Part shown: piece after piece, positions 33,401 to 43,465 of the stretch | Layout of the letters: the number at the start of each line of letters is the position of its first letter | Numbering within the stretch: the first letter of the stretch is position 1 | From: Linanthus parryae | Lineage: Eukaryota; Streptophyta; Magnoliopsida; Ericales; Polemoniaceae | Length of the DNA stretch: 64,000 nt | NCBI GenBank assembly: GCA_023055425.1 | Contig: JALGPY010000015.1 | Coordinates: forward strand, 1 to 64,000 | Direction of reading: 5' to 3' | Notes under the pieces: generated by a model | Told to the model about the DNA's origin: nothing | The model's database searches: none | Seen by the model: only the letters and a program-made list of their open reading frames with translations | Translations under genes and position numbers: made by a program

Positions 33401-35150
33401 CTGAAATGAAAAAGCTGAAAGCACTGATATAAAGTTTAGAAGACCCAATAGCAAGGTTTCAACAGTCCCATAGTTGGAATTGCTTTTTGGCTTCTCTCAA
33501 AAAAATGGCGTGGAGCCGGAAGGAAAAAAGAGGTTGTCCACTTATGAAAATAGACTAAATCCGGAAAATACCGGATAGGCATAGTAATAAAGACTCTATT
33601 CAACCATCATATTTTTGTAATCTACTATGGAAAGGTAAACATACTGTTTATGGTTTGTAGTTAAGCTATATGTTCCTCATTACAAAAATTTAGTGTAGCT
33701 TAAATATTTATTATTATATTTAACAAGACCCCTTGTGACAATTTCATGGGTCCGTACCTGCGTACATAAATAACAAAGTGATACTAACCAACAATACTCA
33801 AAAAGACACGAACACGCAACCTTCATCTAAATTCTAGTTCACCACTCTCGGATAACAATTATGCCAAAACCACTGTTCATAACGAGCGCTTAGTCCAAAA
33901 TTTACCTATTGCAAGTCTGATCTTGCTCATGAAAGGAATAATTTTTAAGAGATTCTACAATTGCACACAGATTTATTTAATCTGCAGATTATCATATTAA
34001 AATTTACAGGCATGACAAACAGAATTGTTGAAAAGAGGGCTATTTTAATCCAATTGGATTAAAATCTTCGATACCAAACATGCACTAAACACCGGCAAAA
34101 TAAGACTATATTCGGCATAGGGGTTTTTTAGCATGATCAAACTCTTGTTCTAACTGAACTAACCTTAAACGACTTGTTTTGAGCTGCTGAGCATAAGCCT
34201 ACTAAACAGTACTAATCTGAGCTTCATCTAACTGGGAATTTAAAATGACAATCATCTAGAAATAATAATAGCTAATAACTTTCTCAACTCATGCAACCAA
34301 CTTACTATGTACCATTTTCCTACGTTTTTAACCAAAGCGGCAAACGGCTTTTCCTAGCAGCCTCAAGATTTTGAGCAAGACACCTAAGTACCTGCAGTTG
34401 CACATTTAAAAATTGGTCTTACCAATTGTTACTCTAAACAAAACCAAAAAATGAAGACTTCAAGAATGATACTACATAAGAGTTTCAGATGTTGTAAAGC
34501 TAATGCAAGAAGTTTGATTGGGTTTCAGAACAGTTTCAATCCTTATCTTTCTCTAATAGCATGGTGTTATTTAGTGTTTATCTACAATTAGAGCCCTGAA
34601 AATAAAGCAGAGAGTTTGGCGGAGTTCGAGAAGGTGAAGAGGGAAGGTAACAATACACGTAAGCAAAAAATACATGACATTAATAAACTATCCATCCCAA
34701 CTCTGAAATCATCTTAACTACTTTACTTTGTGACAAAAAATACAGTAATTTATTTCTACGGAGACTAAATACCAAAAACGTCTAGAGAGCCACGACTGGA
34801 TGTTGCAGCTATGCTTTTTAGCCGATGACCGTAAGAATTTGGCCATCTGAAAATTTTGGGAACAGAATGACCAATAAAAGTCTATACATCCAAATATTTT
34901 GTGCCATTCAATACATTAACACGTATTTACTGAAATTGTAAATCACATAACTGAGCTTGCAGCCTGTATATTGAGGATAAATAGGACAAATTAGTCTTTC
35001 TTTTGGGGAGTGAAATTGCGCCCAACTTGAATTAGGAAATATTTACAGAAATTGTAAATCATATCACTGAGTTAAACTTCAAAACGTACACATAAAAATG
35101 GACAACAATGCCTATGCAAATGGTCACGCCATTCGAAATTTTGATGTTAC
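33401..35150. other. Non-coding, no gene recognised
   Basis: This interval of about 1.7 kb is AT-rich and has no convincing exon or repeat that I can name. Confidence 0.4.
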
Positions 35151-35239
35151 CTTCAGTCTCCTAATTTGATATGGACATCCAGCATGAACGATGACAGCAT
35201 CTACAGGTCGTTGCTCAAATGTCCATGGTTCAATAGCTG
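35151..35239 (-). pseudogene. Orphan JmjC-domain exon (JMJ25/IBM1-like histone demethylase)
   Basis: The minus strand encodes AAIEPWTFEQRPVDAVIVHA followed by GCPYQIRRLK, then a donor GT (GTAACA). Plant JmjC H3K9 demethylases of the JMJ25/IBM1 type have the pattern [24 protein letters not shown] here, including the AGCP-Q-R motif after the second iron ligand region. The usual FIPAG has become IVHAG. I found no other JmjC exon within the window, so this is a single captured or orphaned exon rather than a gene. Confidence 0.6.
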
Positions 35240-35703
35240 CTACCAAGATAACGGGTGAAAATTAACCGTCGACACTACTTACTACATAAAAGTGATTCTG
35301 CTGTTTAGTATTTCAGTTAGTTAAGCGAAGCTGCAGAATGATGATCAGTCAAGGGCACAACTGATGAGCCTGTGGGTCCATAGATGGCACATCAAGAGAA
35401 TCTGATTCATATCACTCCTATACTGTCATATATACGCCGTCACCAAAGAAACCCAGCAAATGGATGAACAACACCTCCAACTTCTACCTCATCACAACCA
35501 ACATACTGCACAATTATTGAAGGGTTACAAAGCATAAACAAGTGAATGCTGGGTACATATTCTAAGCAATAGCAATTTCAACATCAATAATCTTAAAAGT
35601 TTTCACAATTGAAATTCTGTGAAAGAACAGAGACAGAAGGACCAGTCCGTCCTGATTTCCCCTAACCAGGCCCAGCCCGAACCCTCCCACCCCTAAGCCA
35701 GCC

Positions 35704-35884
35704 CATCCCCCTTCCTTCCTAGCCCACCCCGGTGCACTATTTTCCTTGGCTAACCCGGCCTGGCACCCTCCCTCTACAGTCATTTGGGGGGATTTAGTCA
35801 ACCCGCTCAAAAAATATTAATATATACTAATAATAAAAAAATATAGTTTTGTTAATATATTATTAATATTTATATGGACCAATC
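35704..35884. repeat. Left part of segmental duplication copy 1
   Basis: From CATCCCCCTTCCTTCC to TATGGACCAATC this matches 56733-56912. The duplicated sequence is split from its continuation at 50648 by the Athila-like insertion. Composition is GC-rich (CCCGGCCTGGCACC) then strongly AT-rich. Confidence 0.93.
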
Positions 35885-37349
35885 TGACACGCTCCAACTG
35901 CAAGTGCACAGTTGTCGGTGTAGTAATAATCGGAAAAGTCCGGATTGTCGAACCCAAGGGACTTCGTGTAACTAACTATTAAGTTCGTTCTTTATGTGGG
36001 CAAAACGCAGTTGTTTTGTGGTTCCTAATTCTACTAAAAATTCAAATAACAATTATCTCAAATAATTCAAAGAATTATTTCAAGATTAACGAGCACGAGT
36101 TGATATTGTTGTTTATCAAGTTTGATTAAATTCAGGATATCTCTCTGGATCACTAGGAATGTCACACTACGTTGGATTTATGTTTTACTAACACGATAAT
36201 TTCTTATTCTAGTTAAACGAGCAATTGTATATTGAAGATGTCTCAACCAATAACTATGCCTAAACTATCGTAACTGATTCCTCTAGCTTACTCAAGTTCA
36301 AACACGCATTACGATACTAATTTCTACTCTTGTTCTTAGCTAACTAGCAAGATTCCTCAACCCTAGATACGGCTAGTGTGTATTTCAATTTTCCGGGCAA
36401 CAAACGTAGATTCCTCTATCGCTCATAACCTAGCACAATCCTATTAATACGTCTATCAATAGAAAAGATGAATTAAAAACATAAAATACACATAACTAAA
36501 TAAGAAATCATCAATTAAGCTCAAAAGCATGAGAGTAAATCCATAAACCACAAGTTGTAGTGATCAAACCCTAGTTTCCTACGAGATATCCCAAAATAAG
36601 AGTTTAGCTACTCATAATCATGTTCATAATACAAAGTTTCATGATCAAGTATCAAAAACTAGAGAAGAAAAGAAGAAGAGAAGCCAAACGGATGATCCAA
36701 GCTCTCGACCTAGCTCCCAAGCACTCCAAGCACGACTCCCAAGGTGGTTCTGATGTTGAATGACGTTCCCCAATGTTTCCTAAGTCTTTTGTGGCTTCAA
36801 ACTCCCAAAACTATGCCAAAATAGCGAAAACAGCCCAAAATTTCAATTCTGGCCGCAGAGGTAATCGTACGATTACCTTGATGTGATCGTACGATTACTT
36901 GCCTCTCAGGTAATCGTACGATCACCTTCAAGTAATCGTACGATTACTTCTGGATGAAGGTAATCGTACGATTACCTTGAGGTAAGTGTACGATTACTTT
37001 TCATCCTCTTCCATTCAATCTTCAACTTCTTGCTCTTTTTTCCTTTCGTCTTCACTTCCCGAGCATCCCTTTGAGCCTCCAACTTTTCCGAAGTTCACTT
37101 TTGCTCCAACGCCACGTCCCGAGCTCCCGGTTCCTGAAAACCACAACACGAGAAACATACCGGAAGATCAAACGTGATAAAATATATCAAAAATCAATGC
37201 AAAAAGTGCCCGGACTCATCATTAACGTGCAAAGACTCAACATGCTCAAATTTAGCAAGAAATGATCCAAAATCTATCAAAACGCATCGGAATACACGCA
37301 AAACGGTAAGAAAACATATAAGAATATAACTCCAAATATGGAGTTATCA
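35885..37349 (-). repeat. 3' LTR of the Athila-like element
   Basis: This 1465-bp LTR appears identical to 49178-50642 throughout the sequence I compared, offset 13293. Its end carries a 9-bp-stem hairpin (ATAACTCCA/TGGAGTTAT). It contains six copies of the GTAATCGTACGATTAC palindrome at 36861-36997. Short open frames in it are not credible genes. Confidence 0.95.
36861..36997. repeat. Palindrome array in the 3' LTR (six 16-mers)
   Basis: GTAATCGTACGATTAC or one- to two-base variants start at 36861, 36883, 36910, 36932, 36960 and 36982, in pairs 22 bp apart with 27-28 bp between pairs. The 16-mer is its own reverse complement. The 5' LTR copy lies at 50154-50290. Confidence 0.97.
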
Positions 37350-37365
37350 AATATCCCCACACTTA
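37350..37365 (-). promoter_or_regulatory. Polypurine tract of the Athila-like element
   Basis: On the minus strand AAGTGTGGGGATATT lies directly before the 3' LTR start TGATAACTCC. It is the expected plus-strand primer. A similar tract (TTCAAGTGTGGGGGGG) occurs on the minus strand at about 39607-39623. Confidence 0.7.
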
Positions 37366-39694
37366 CCCGTTGCGCGTCCCGAGCAACAATTCAAGTCTCA
37401 AACTATCTCAAATCATCCGAACCTTCCTCCTCTCATCTCACCTCTCGAGTCAACCATTCCAACCAAGACCATTGCATACTTTTCAACTTACCAATTGCAT
37501 ACTAACCTCAATTAGCCGACTCAACACACGACGACTCAATACAAGACTCAACGATGCAACAATATGATGCAATGCAAATATATGACTCGATCCTACACAA
37601 CACATATATACACAAAACGTCTTTTTAGGCGAGATCGGGCAATCTCAATTAGCTCAAATCGGTTCTCATGGAGTGATGAAGAATCTAGGAACGAGGTATG
37701 AATTGCAACTAAAATTGACAACAAGAATTTCCCTTAGTTAGTATAGAAAGCCTAGCTTTACTACGAGTAAGAATAACCTACCTCTTCGCGTGTGCCGATA
37801 AATAAGAGGCTACGCTAGGCTAAGCCACATTCAAGGTCCGAGCTCCTATTCCGCTAACGGGTTAAAATGTAGAGGCTTAGGGACAAAAGGATAATCATGT
37901 AGTAACAAGTCCTAAGCGTCACATTCTCACGTTAAAACCCACATCTCACACACCCTCACCACGATGATAGGAACCGCAACCCGAAACTCACCATCTCCGG
38001 CCCTCGATCCCCTCAAACCCCGGTACAATAACGAATTCCGTGGCCACCGTCGTGAAACATGCACAAGATGAACATCGCCGTCAATGAAATAGTTGCTTCC
38101 ACCACTCGGTCTTCATTAAGCTCAAACTTTATTCCTTTATTTCATCTCTCCTTTTTTTCTCTCTTTTTTTTTTCTTTTTTTTTTTTTTTCTGTTTTTTTT
38201 TTTTTTTTTTTTTTTTTCAAATCTCTCAATATCCAAAACACAATGTCACAACGTATATCTCGAGTGGTCTTCCAAGTGTTAAGCCATACAAAACCCGTTA
38301 AGGGGAGGAAGTAAACAATCCAATGAATATATATCACAAGTAAAATCCATCTCCCCCTAACTCAATGAAATACACGGTGCCACCAAACAAAGCCGCAAAC
38401 AAATCCAAGTACAAGTATGGGGATGGAGTCGTCACAAGCTCAATCTCTATGTCCGTAGTCAAAAGTCGACATCCCCACACTAGAATATATCCATGTCCCC
38501 TCTCAAGTAATCAAAGCAATATAAGTCTCGTGCTTATTCCAACCGATCCTCCTACACCAAGATGATGAAAAGAAACGATCCCTAGCACGATCCACCAATT
38601 AAATCACCCAACCCAATTTGTGCGTATTAGATGCCACGCACTCACGGCTCTCCACAACTGTGTCCATGGTGTAATGACATGGAACACCGCCACACCGAAG
38701 TGCGCAAGCCTACTCTCACTCACCCTCGCATTCCCCTCGATAATCAGAAATGAAGTACAAGCGATACGTAAGACTCACACAAATATATCGTGAAGCACTC
38801 CCTCATCGAACCCCCTCAACTACAAACACCCTCGTGACGCACTAAAGCGGTGATTCTAACCAATCGATGATGAAGGCCAAGAATCGTCACCCTAAGTTCA
38901 GAGGTTATCAAAGAATCCAAGGTTCGAAATAGGGTTCACTAGTGGTCCTACAAGGTAAGTTCTATAAGCAGTGAGTGCTCTAATACACACCTCGCACAGC
39001 TGTTTCGTGTGCCACTACGAGGCGGGTTGGCGACTACCTAAGACGTACACATGAATGTTCGGCTTGTTTAGCTCACACCTAGCTCAACTCTTGTAAGAAA
39101 ACAAGGCACACACTTTAGATTTGAAAATCATTTAAGTGTCGTAAAATAGGCAGGTATTCCCGTAAAGGAAGTCTCTCTATACGTACTAAGGGGAACTCAA
39201 ATTGTCATTCTCGGTCACACGTCATACCCTATGCCTAAAGTTCTCACACTCCTCGATTTTCCAAATTCAAGCTTCTTTTGATTGCCCTTTCTCAATTTTC
39301 AATTTGTTTTCAATTTTTTTTTTTTAGATTTTTTTTTTTTTTGTTTTTTTTTTTTTATAATATTCCCTACTCTATATGCATGGGCCGACTCGAAAGAAGA
39401 CTCGAAACTGACTCGATTTGGGTAGGTGGACTCAATTAAATAAAACGTGCACTAAACATAAACTACTCACAATACGACACAAACGACACGGACACAATAT
39501 ATATAAACACGACACGGACTACAAAACTGACACAAACAACCTAAACAACCTATATGTAACTGGTGAATGCAGACAGACACGGACTTGGCTAATGAAAGGC
39601 TGAGAAACCCCCCCACACTTGAACGCGTCATTGTCCTCAACGAATGCATAGGCAAGCGAAAAGACTCAGCATTCAAATGCAGGGAGTGGTAAGT
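37366..39694 (-). other. Long 3' untranslated region of the Athila-like element
   Basis: This stretch of about 2.3 kb has no ORF of note. It holds T-rich homopolymer tracts on the plus strand (about 38152-38218 and 39307-39357) and a second polypurine-like tract near 39607-39623. Long non-coding sequence between the last ORF and the 3' LTR is usual in this clade. Confidence 0.6.
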
Positions 39695-41165
39695 CTACTC
39701 GGACGAATCCTCGTCGTCCTGGTCCTGGTCTCCGGAGTAAGCATCCGAATGGTACTCGTAGGCACCAGGGTAGGACTCTTGGCCACTAGGCCACTGATCT
39801 CTCGGTAATCCCACATGAGTGGACAACGCCTCTAACCACTGGTCCTGACGGTGCTGATGCAAACTCACCTGACGGAGGCCCTGACCGAGGTTACGCAAGC
39901 TACTGCGATGATGCTCAAATTGCCTAGCACTCATGTCAGCCACATAATCACGGGACCGACCATTTGAGTTAAGGGTCATAGTCCTAGTCAGTCGCAACTC
40001 GGACATTAAGTCCGCTAAGGTCACACTCGGCTGGCCAGGGGCAACGACAGGGGGTGGTACAGGCTGAGGTGGAGCGGGAGTAGGAGCTGGAGGAGTAGGA
40101 GCTGGAGGAGTAGGAACCGCTCGGGAGGAAGAGGCTTTTTTCTTAGCCTTTCCCGTAGGGGGTCTAGAGCTGGATCCCTCCTCCATCACCACTACATCCT
40201 TAAATGGGTCCGGGATCTTATCAAACAGTCTCGGGGCCTTGGGTTTGAGGTCTAGCTCTCCATCAGGCACGTCAGCCCCGCAATTCTTGGCTAAATGCAT
40301 AAGTAAGAAAATCCCCCCTCGATAGACACAGAGCCATGACACAAACCTTAAAGTCCGCGTAATTGGGAGCCGAAACTCCCAACACCCACGACGCCAACAA
40401 CTCAATGAGCCACCTTGGCTTAGGCAGCAAGTATCCGACTGGGATCTTCCAATGTCTGATGTCGGTCTTAGACCTATCCCAGTCGGCCCCTGGCACCCCC
40501 GCAAAACAAAATGCTGACACCTCATTAATGAGAGTCTGCTGGTCTTTCTGCAGATAAACCCTAAACTGACAGGGTGCCGTCAACGGGGGCCACTTAAGCG
40601 CGGCGGCGATGTTCTCAGAGGACAAAACTAGCCAGTTCCGACGACAATAAATGACACGAGGGTCATTGAGCTGAGCTGTCTCACCCTCGTCAGTATGTCT
40701 CGCATTCGCATAAATCTCACGAGTCAGCACAGAACTGGCTTTCTTCTTAACTAATTCCATCCACCCCGCAAAATTTTCAGTCTCGGCGACCTTTCGTAGG
40801 TCATCCGGCAACCCCTCAATGGGAAATAGTCGCTCTATCTGGACACCCCTATTGATCCTAGGGTTTGACCTATAAAAACCTTGAGCAGTCGCCGAAATAA
40901 ACCTAAAGTCACAAAAGACCGGGCCCCTATCAACTGCCAACTTTTTGTCATCTGGCGCACGACCACGACCCTTTCGAATTGGGGGCAAAGAGGATGGAAC
41001 GGGTGTAGTGAATACCCTAAGTTCAGGGGATGACGGGATGACCAATTGGGCACCCGAGTCACCCCCCTTTTGAACAGTCTCCGTGTCAGAATCGTTCCCC
41101 CCACTTCCCCCAGGTAATGTGTAGTCTGGGTCGTTGTCACGACTCGTTCTCGCACGTTTACTCAT
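39695..41165 (-). pseudogene. Third ORF of the Athila-like element (putative plant transposon protein / env-position ORF), one frameshift
   Basis: The minus-strand ATG at 41165 (MSKRARTSRDNDPDY) opens about 298 codons ending at 40272. A downstream frame continues the protein to 39695 (LAKNCGADVPDGELDLKPKA), so one frameshift lies around 40310-40345, near a run of six G. The N-terminal half resembles the domain found after pol in Athila-type elements (FISATAQGFYRSN, ETENFAGWMELVKKK, NWLVLSSENIAAALKWP). The C-terminal half has a Pro/Ala-rich repeat (TPPAPTPPAPTP) and an acidic tail. I see no signal peptide and no obvious fusion or envelope features, so its role is unknown. Confidence 0.7.
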
Positions 41166-43465
41166 TTTAATCAAGTAGAACAAGATAACACAAGTAATGT
41201 AACAAAACAAGAACGTGCACAGTGACAAGTTGTGTACAGTTATATGGCAATTAAACACGTAGCACACAATCCTAGGACTTTAATCAATCGCCCCCAAACA
41301 CGCTTCTAAGCGCAACAACAAGTAAATCGGGCTTTTACTCAATTGTGCCTAGACTCGAATATGGAAATTGGGCGAGAGATTAGGACGTACCTACGTGCCC
41401 GGAGCAAGTCTTACGGGCACGAATTTGCAGAATTTCGACCACCCGGGCTGATTTAGGGTCGCCGAAATTTTTGTTCCGAATTCTTCAATTGACTTGTGCT
41501 TTTTGCTCCTTGCGGTGTCCCCGTCGAAACCCTCGAATATCTTCTTCAAATTCGACCTCAATCCCCTCCAATTGCAGATTCACTCTCAAACCCTAGCTTG
41601 CCCTCCTTCTTCGATTGACCACCAATTAGAGTTGTGGTAGTGGTGGTGATGGCTCTGTGATGGTGATGGTGATGGTTGGAGATGGTGAGGGTGGCGGAGA
41701 GAGAGAGTGTAGGCGGCGATGGTGAGGAGGAGACAAGACCGTCGGGTGGATGAGAGAGAGTGGTGACTGGTGGGTTTGGCGAGAGAGAAGGGTGGCAGCG
41801 GCGGCTTAGTGACGACGGTGGTGGCGTTGGTGAAGCGGTGGAGTTGATGGTAGCTGGTGGCTCGCGGCGATGGTGATTGCAGAGGAGAGGAGACGGGTTG
41901 GTCGACGGGATGAAGGTATGGAGAATAATAGAAGAAATTTTTGTTTTAACCCCTTAACTGCCCGTAAGAAAGTAATCGTACGATTACTTTCAGGTAATCG
42001 TACGATTACTTGAAAGTAATCGTGCGATTACTTGTGCTACGAGTGGGCAGTGGCTGTCATGAAAGTTAACCTCAAAAATTTTTTCTAAGGGAGAAGTAAT
42101 CGTACGATTACTTCTTAGTGGTCGTACGATTACTTTTAAAGTAACCGTACGATTACTTTTTAGTAATCGTGCGATTACTTTCTAGTAACCGTACGACTAC
42201 TTAAAGGTAATCGTACGATTACTTTAAAGTAATCGTGCGATTACTCTTGGTACGAATGGGCAGTGAGCTTTCTCCACACTTCCAACCCAAAAATTTTTCT
42301 AAGGCAAAAGTAAGCGTACGATTACCCTTAGGTAATCGTACGATTACTTTTGTGCAGGAGAAAATTTTTAATAGCCAAAATATAACCTTTACCTCGTATT
42401 TTGATCCCGAACTCCGATGAATGTGATTTTTGCACCTTTGGATCCCTTTTCCGACGTATGTCTTGCTCATAAAAATAACGTCCCGTTTCCGGATCGTTTT
42501 CCCGTCTTTCCTCAATTATCGCTTAATTACGCGAAAAATATCCAAATTGTGCCTAATTTGCCGCTTTCTTCAAAATTTTGCAATCACCTTCATCAAGATG
42601 GGGAGTGCGGGATCTCTTCTCATGTAGAAAAATTCCCAAAGTCAGGGGAACCTTTCATTCTTCGATTTCGCGCTTCCAAAGGCTCGTTTTGCATTTCCGG
42701 ATGCTTTTGGACGCCTTTTAGCATCCTTTTTCATCGTTTTTGCTCGTTTCTTTGGTTTGTCATGGATCTCCTCGACCTCGAGACTCCATTTATGGTATAA
42801 AAGATTCCCAAAGTCCGGGGAACCTTTCATTCTTCAATTTGCTCATTCCAAAGACTCGTTTGGCAATCCCGGATGCTTTTTGGCTCCCTTTTCCTCTTCG
42901 CAACATCCTTTTTGGCATAACTTCTTCGTCCGGACTCCGATATACGCGATCCACCTATCCACAGAAAGCTCTCGAACACCCCCACACTATGGCACTGTTC
43001 AAATCAGCTCACAATCCTGTCTTCAAAAATTTACCTCGTAATCCGTGCCATTGTGTCAGCTTTCTCATTCTCTTTACGTCTTCTTCGCGTATATCAAGAA
43101 GGGGAGTCCGGAAACTTGATCTCCCCCAGGTGCGTGTGTTGAGTACGTGTAGGAATGGCGTCAATCATCCATTTCTTCATTCCGGGTCCCGATACGCGTT
43201 TTGGCTTGCTTTTTCTCGTTTTTCGTGCAATTCTTCACTCGCGTATCAAGAAGGGGGATCCGGAATAGGCCTTCCACCTAGAATTCCTGCACATACTCAT
43301 TGAAAATATTAAATCCACTCTCTCGCACCTCTCAAATAGTTAGAACAAAATCAAATAACAAAACAGTATTGAAATCTACACTATGCAGTAAATAGGTTGG
43401 GTTGCCTCCCAACAAGCGCTTTGTAATTTAAGGTCGACGGCCCGACCAAGTTACCTCAAATGAGC
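41166..43465 (-). other. Non-coding region between pol and the third ORF, with palindrome array and diverged repeats
   Basis: No coding sequence is convincing. It contains the twelve-copy palindrome array (41971-42347) and two diverged copies of an approximately 80-bp unit: about 42635-42715 (CCCAAAGTCAGGGGAACCTTTCATTC) and about 42807-42885 (CCCAAAGTCCGGGGAACCTTTCATTC). It also has two TATCAAGAAGGGG(G)A(G)TCCGGA segments (about 43092 and 43244). Purine-rich GGTGATGG/GAGAG tracts lie near 41640-41900. Confidence 0.6.
41971..42347. repeat. Internal palindrome array (twelve 16-mers, mostly 22-bp spacing)
   Basis: Copies of GTAATCGTACGATTAC or close variants start at 41971, 41993, 42015, 42096, 42118, 42141, 42163, 42185, 42207, 42229, 42310 and 42332. 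Within the three clusters the spacing is 22 bp (once 23). Variation is mostly at the central CGTACG (CGTGCG in three copies) and at the fourth or fifth base. Every copy contains CG dinucleotides and most keep the GTAC core. Confidence 0.97.

Noticed and set aside
36986..37265. Small plus-strand ORFs repeated at 50279-50558
   Set aside because: They are identical because they lie in the two LTRs; they have no domain and run antisense to the element.
38059..38337. Phe-rich and Lys-rich ORFs
   Set aside because: They are homopolymer T/A tracts in the non-coding 3' part of the Athila-like element.
41971..42347. CRISPR-like spacing of short repeats
   Set aside because: Repeats are 16 bp palindromes with 6-bp spacers, in a plant retrotransposon; spacer size and context do not fit a CRISPR array.
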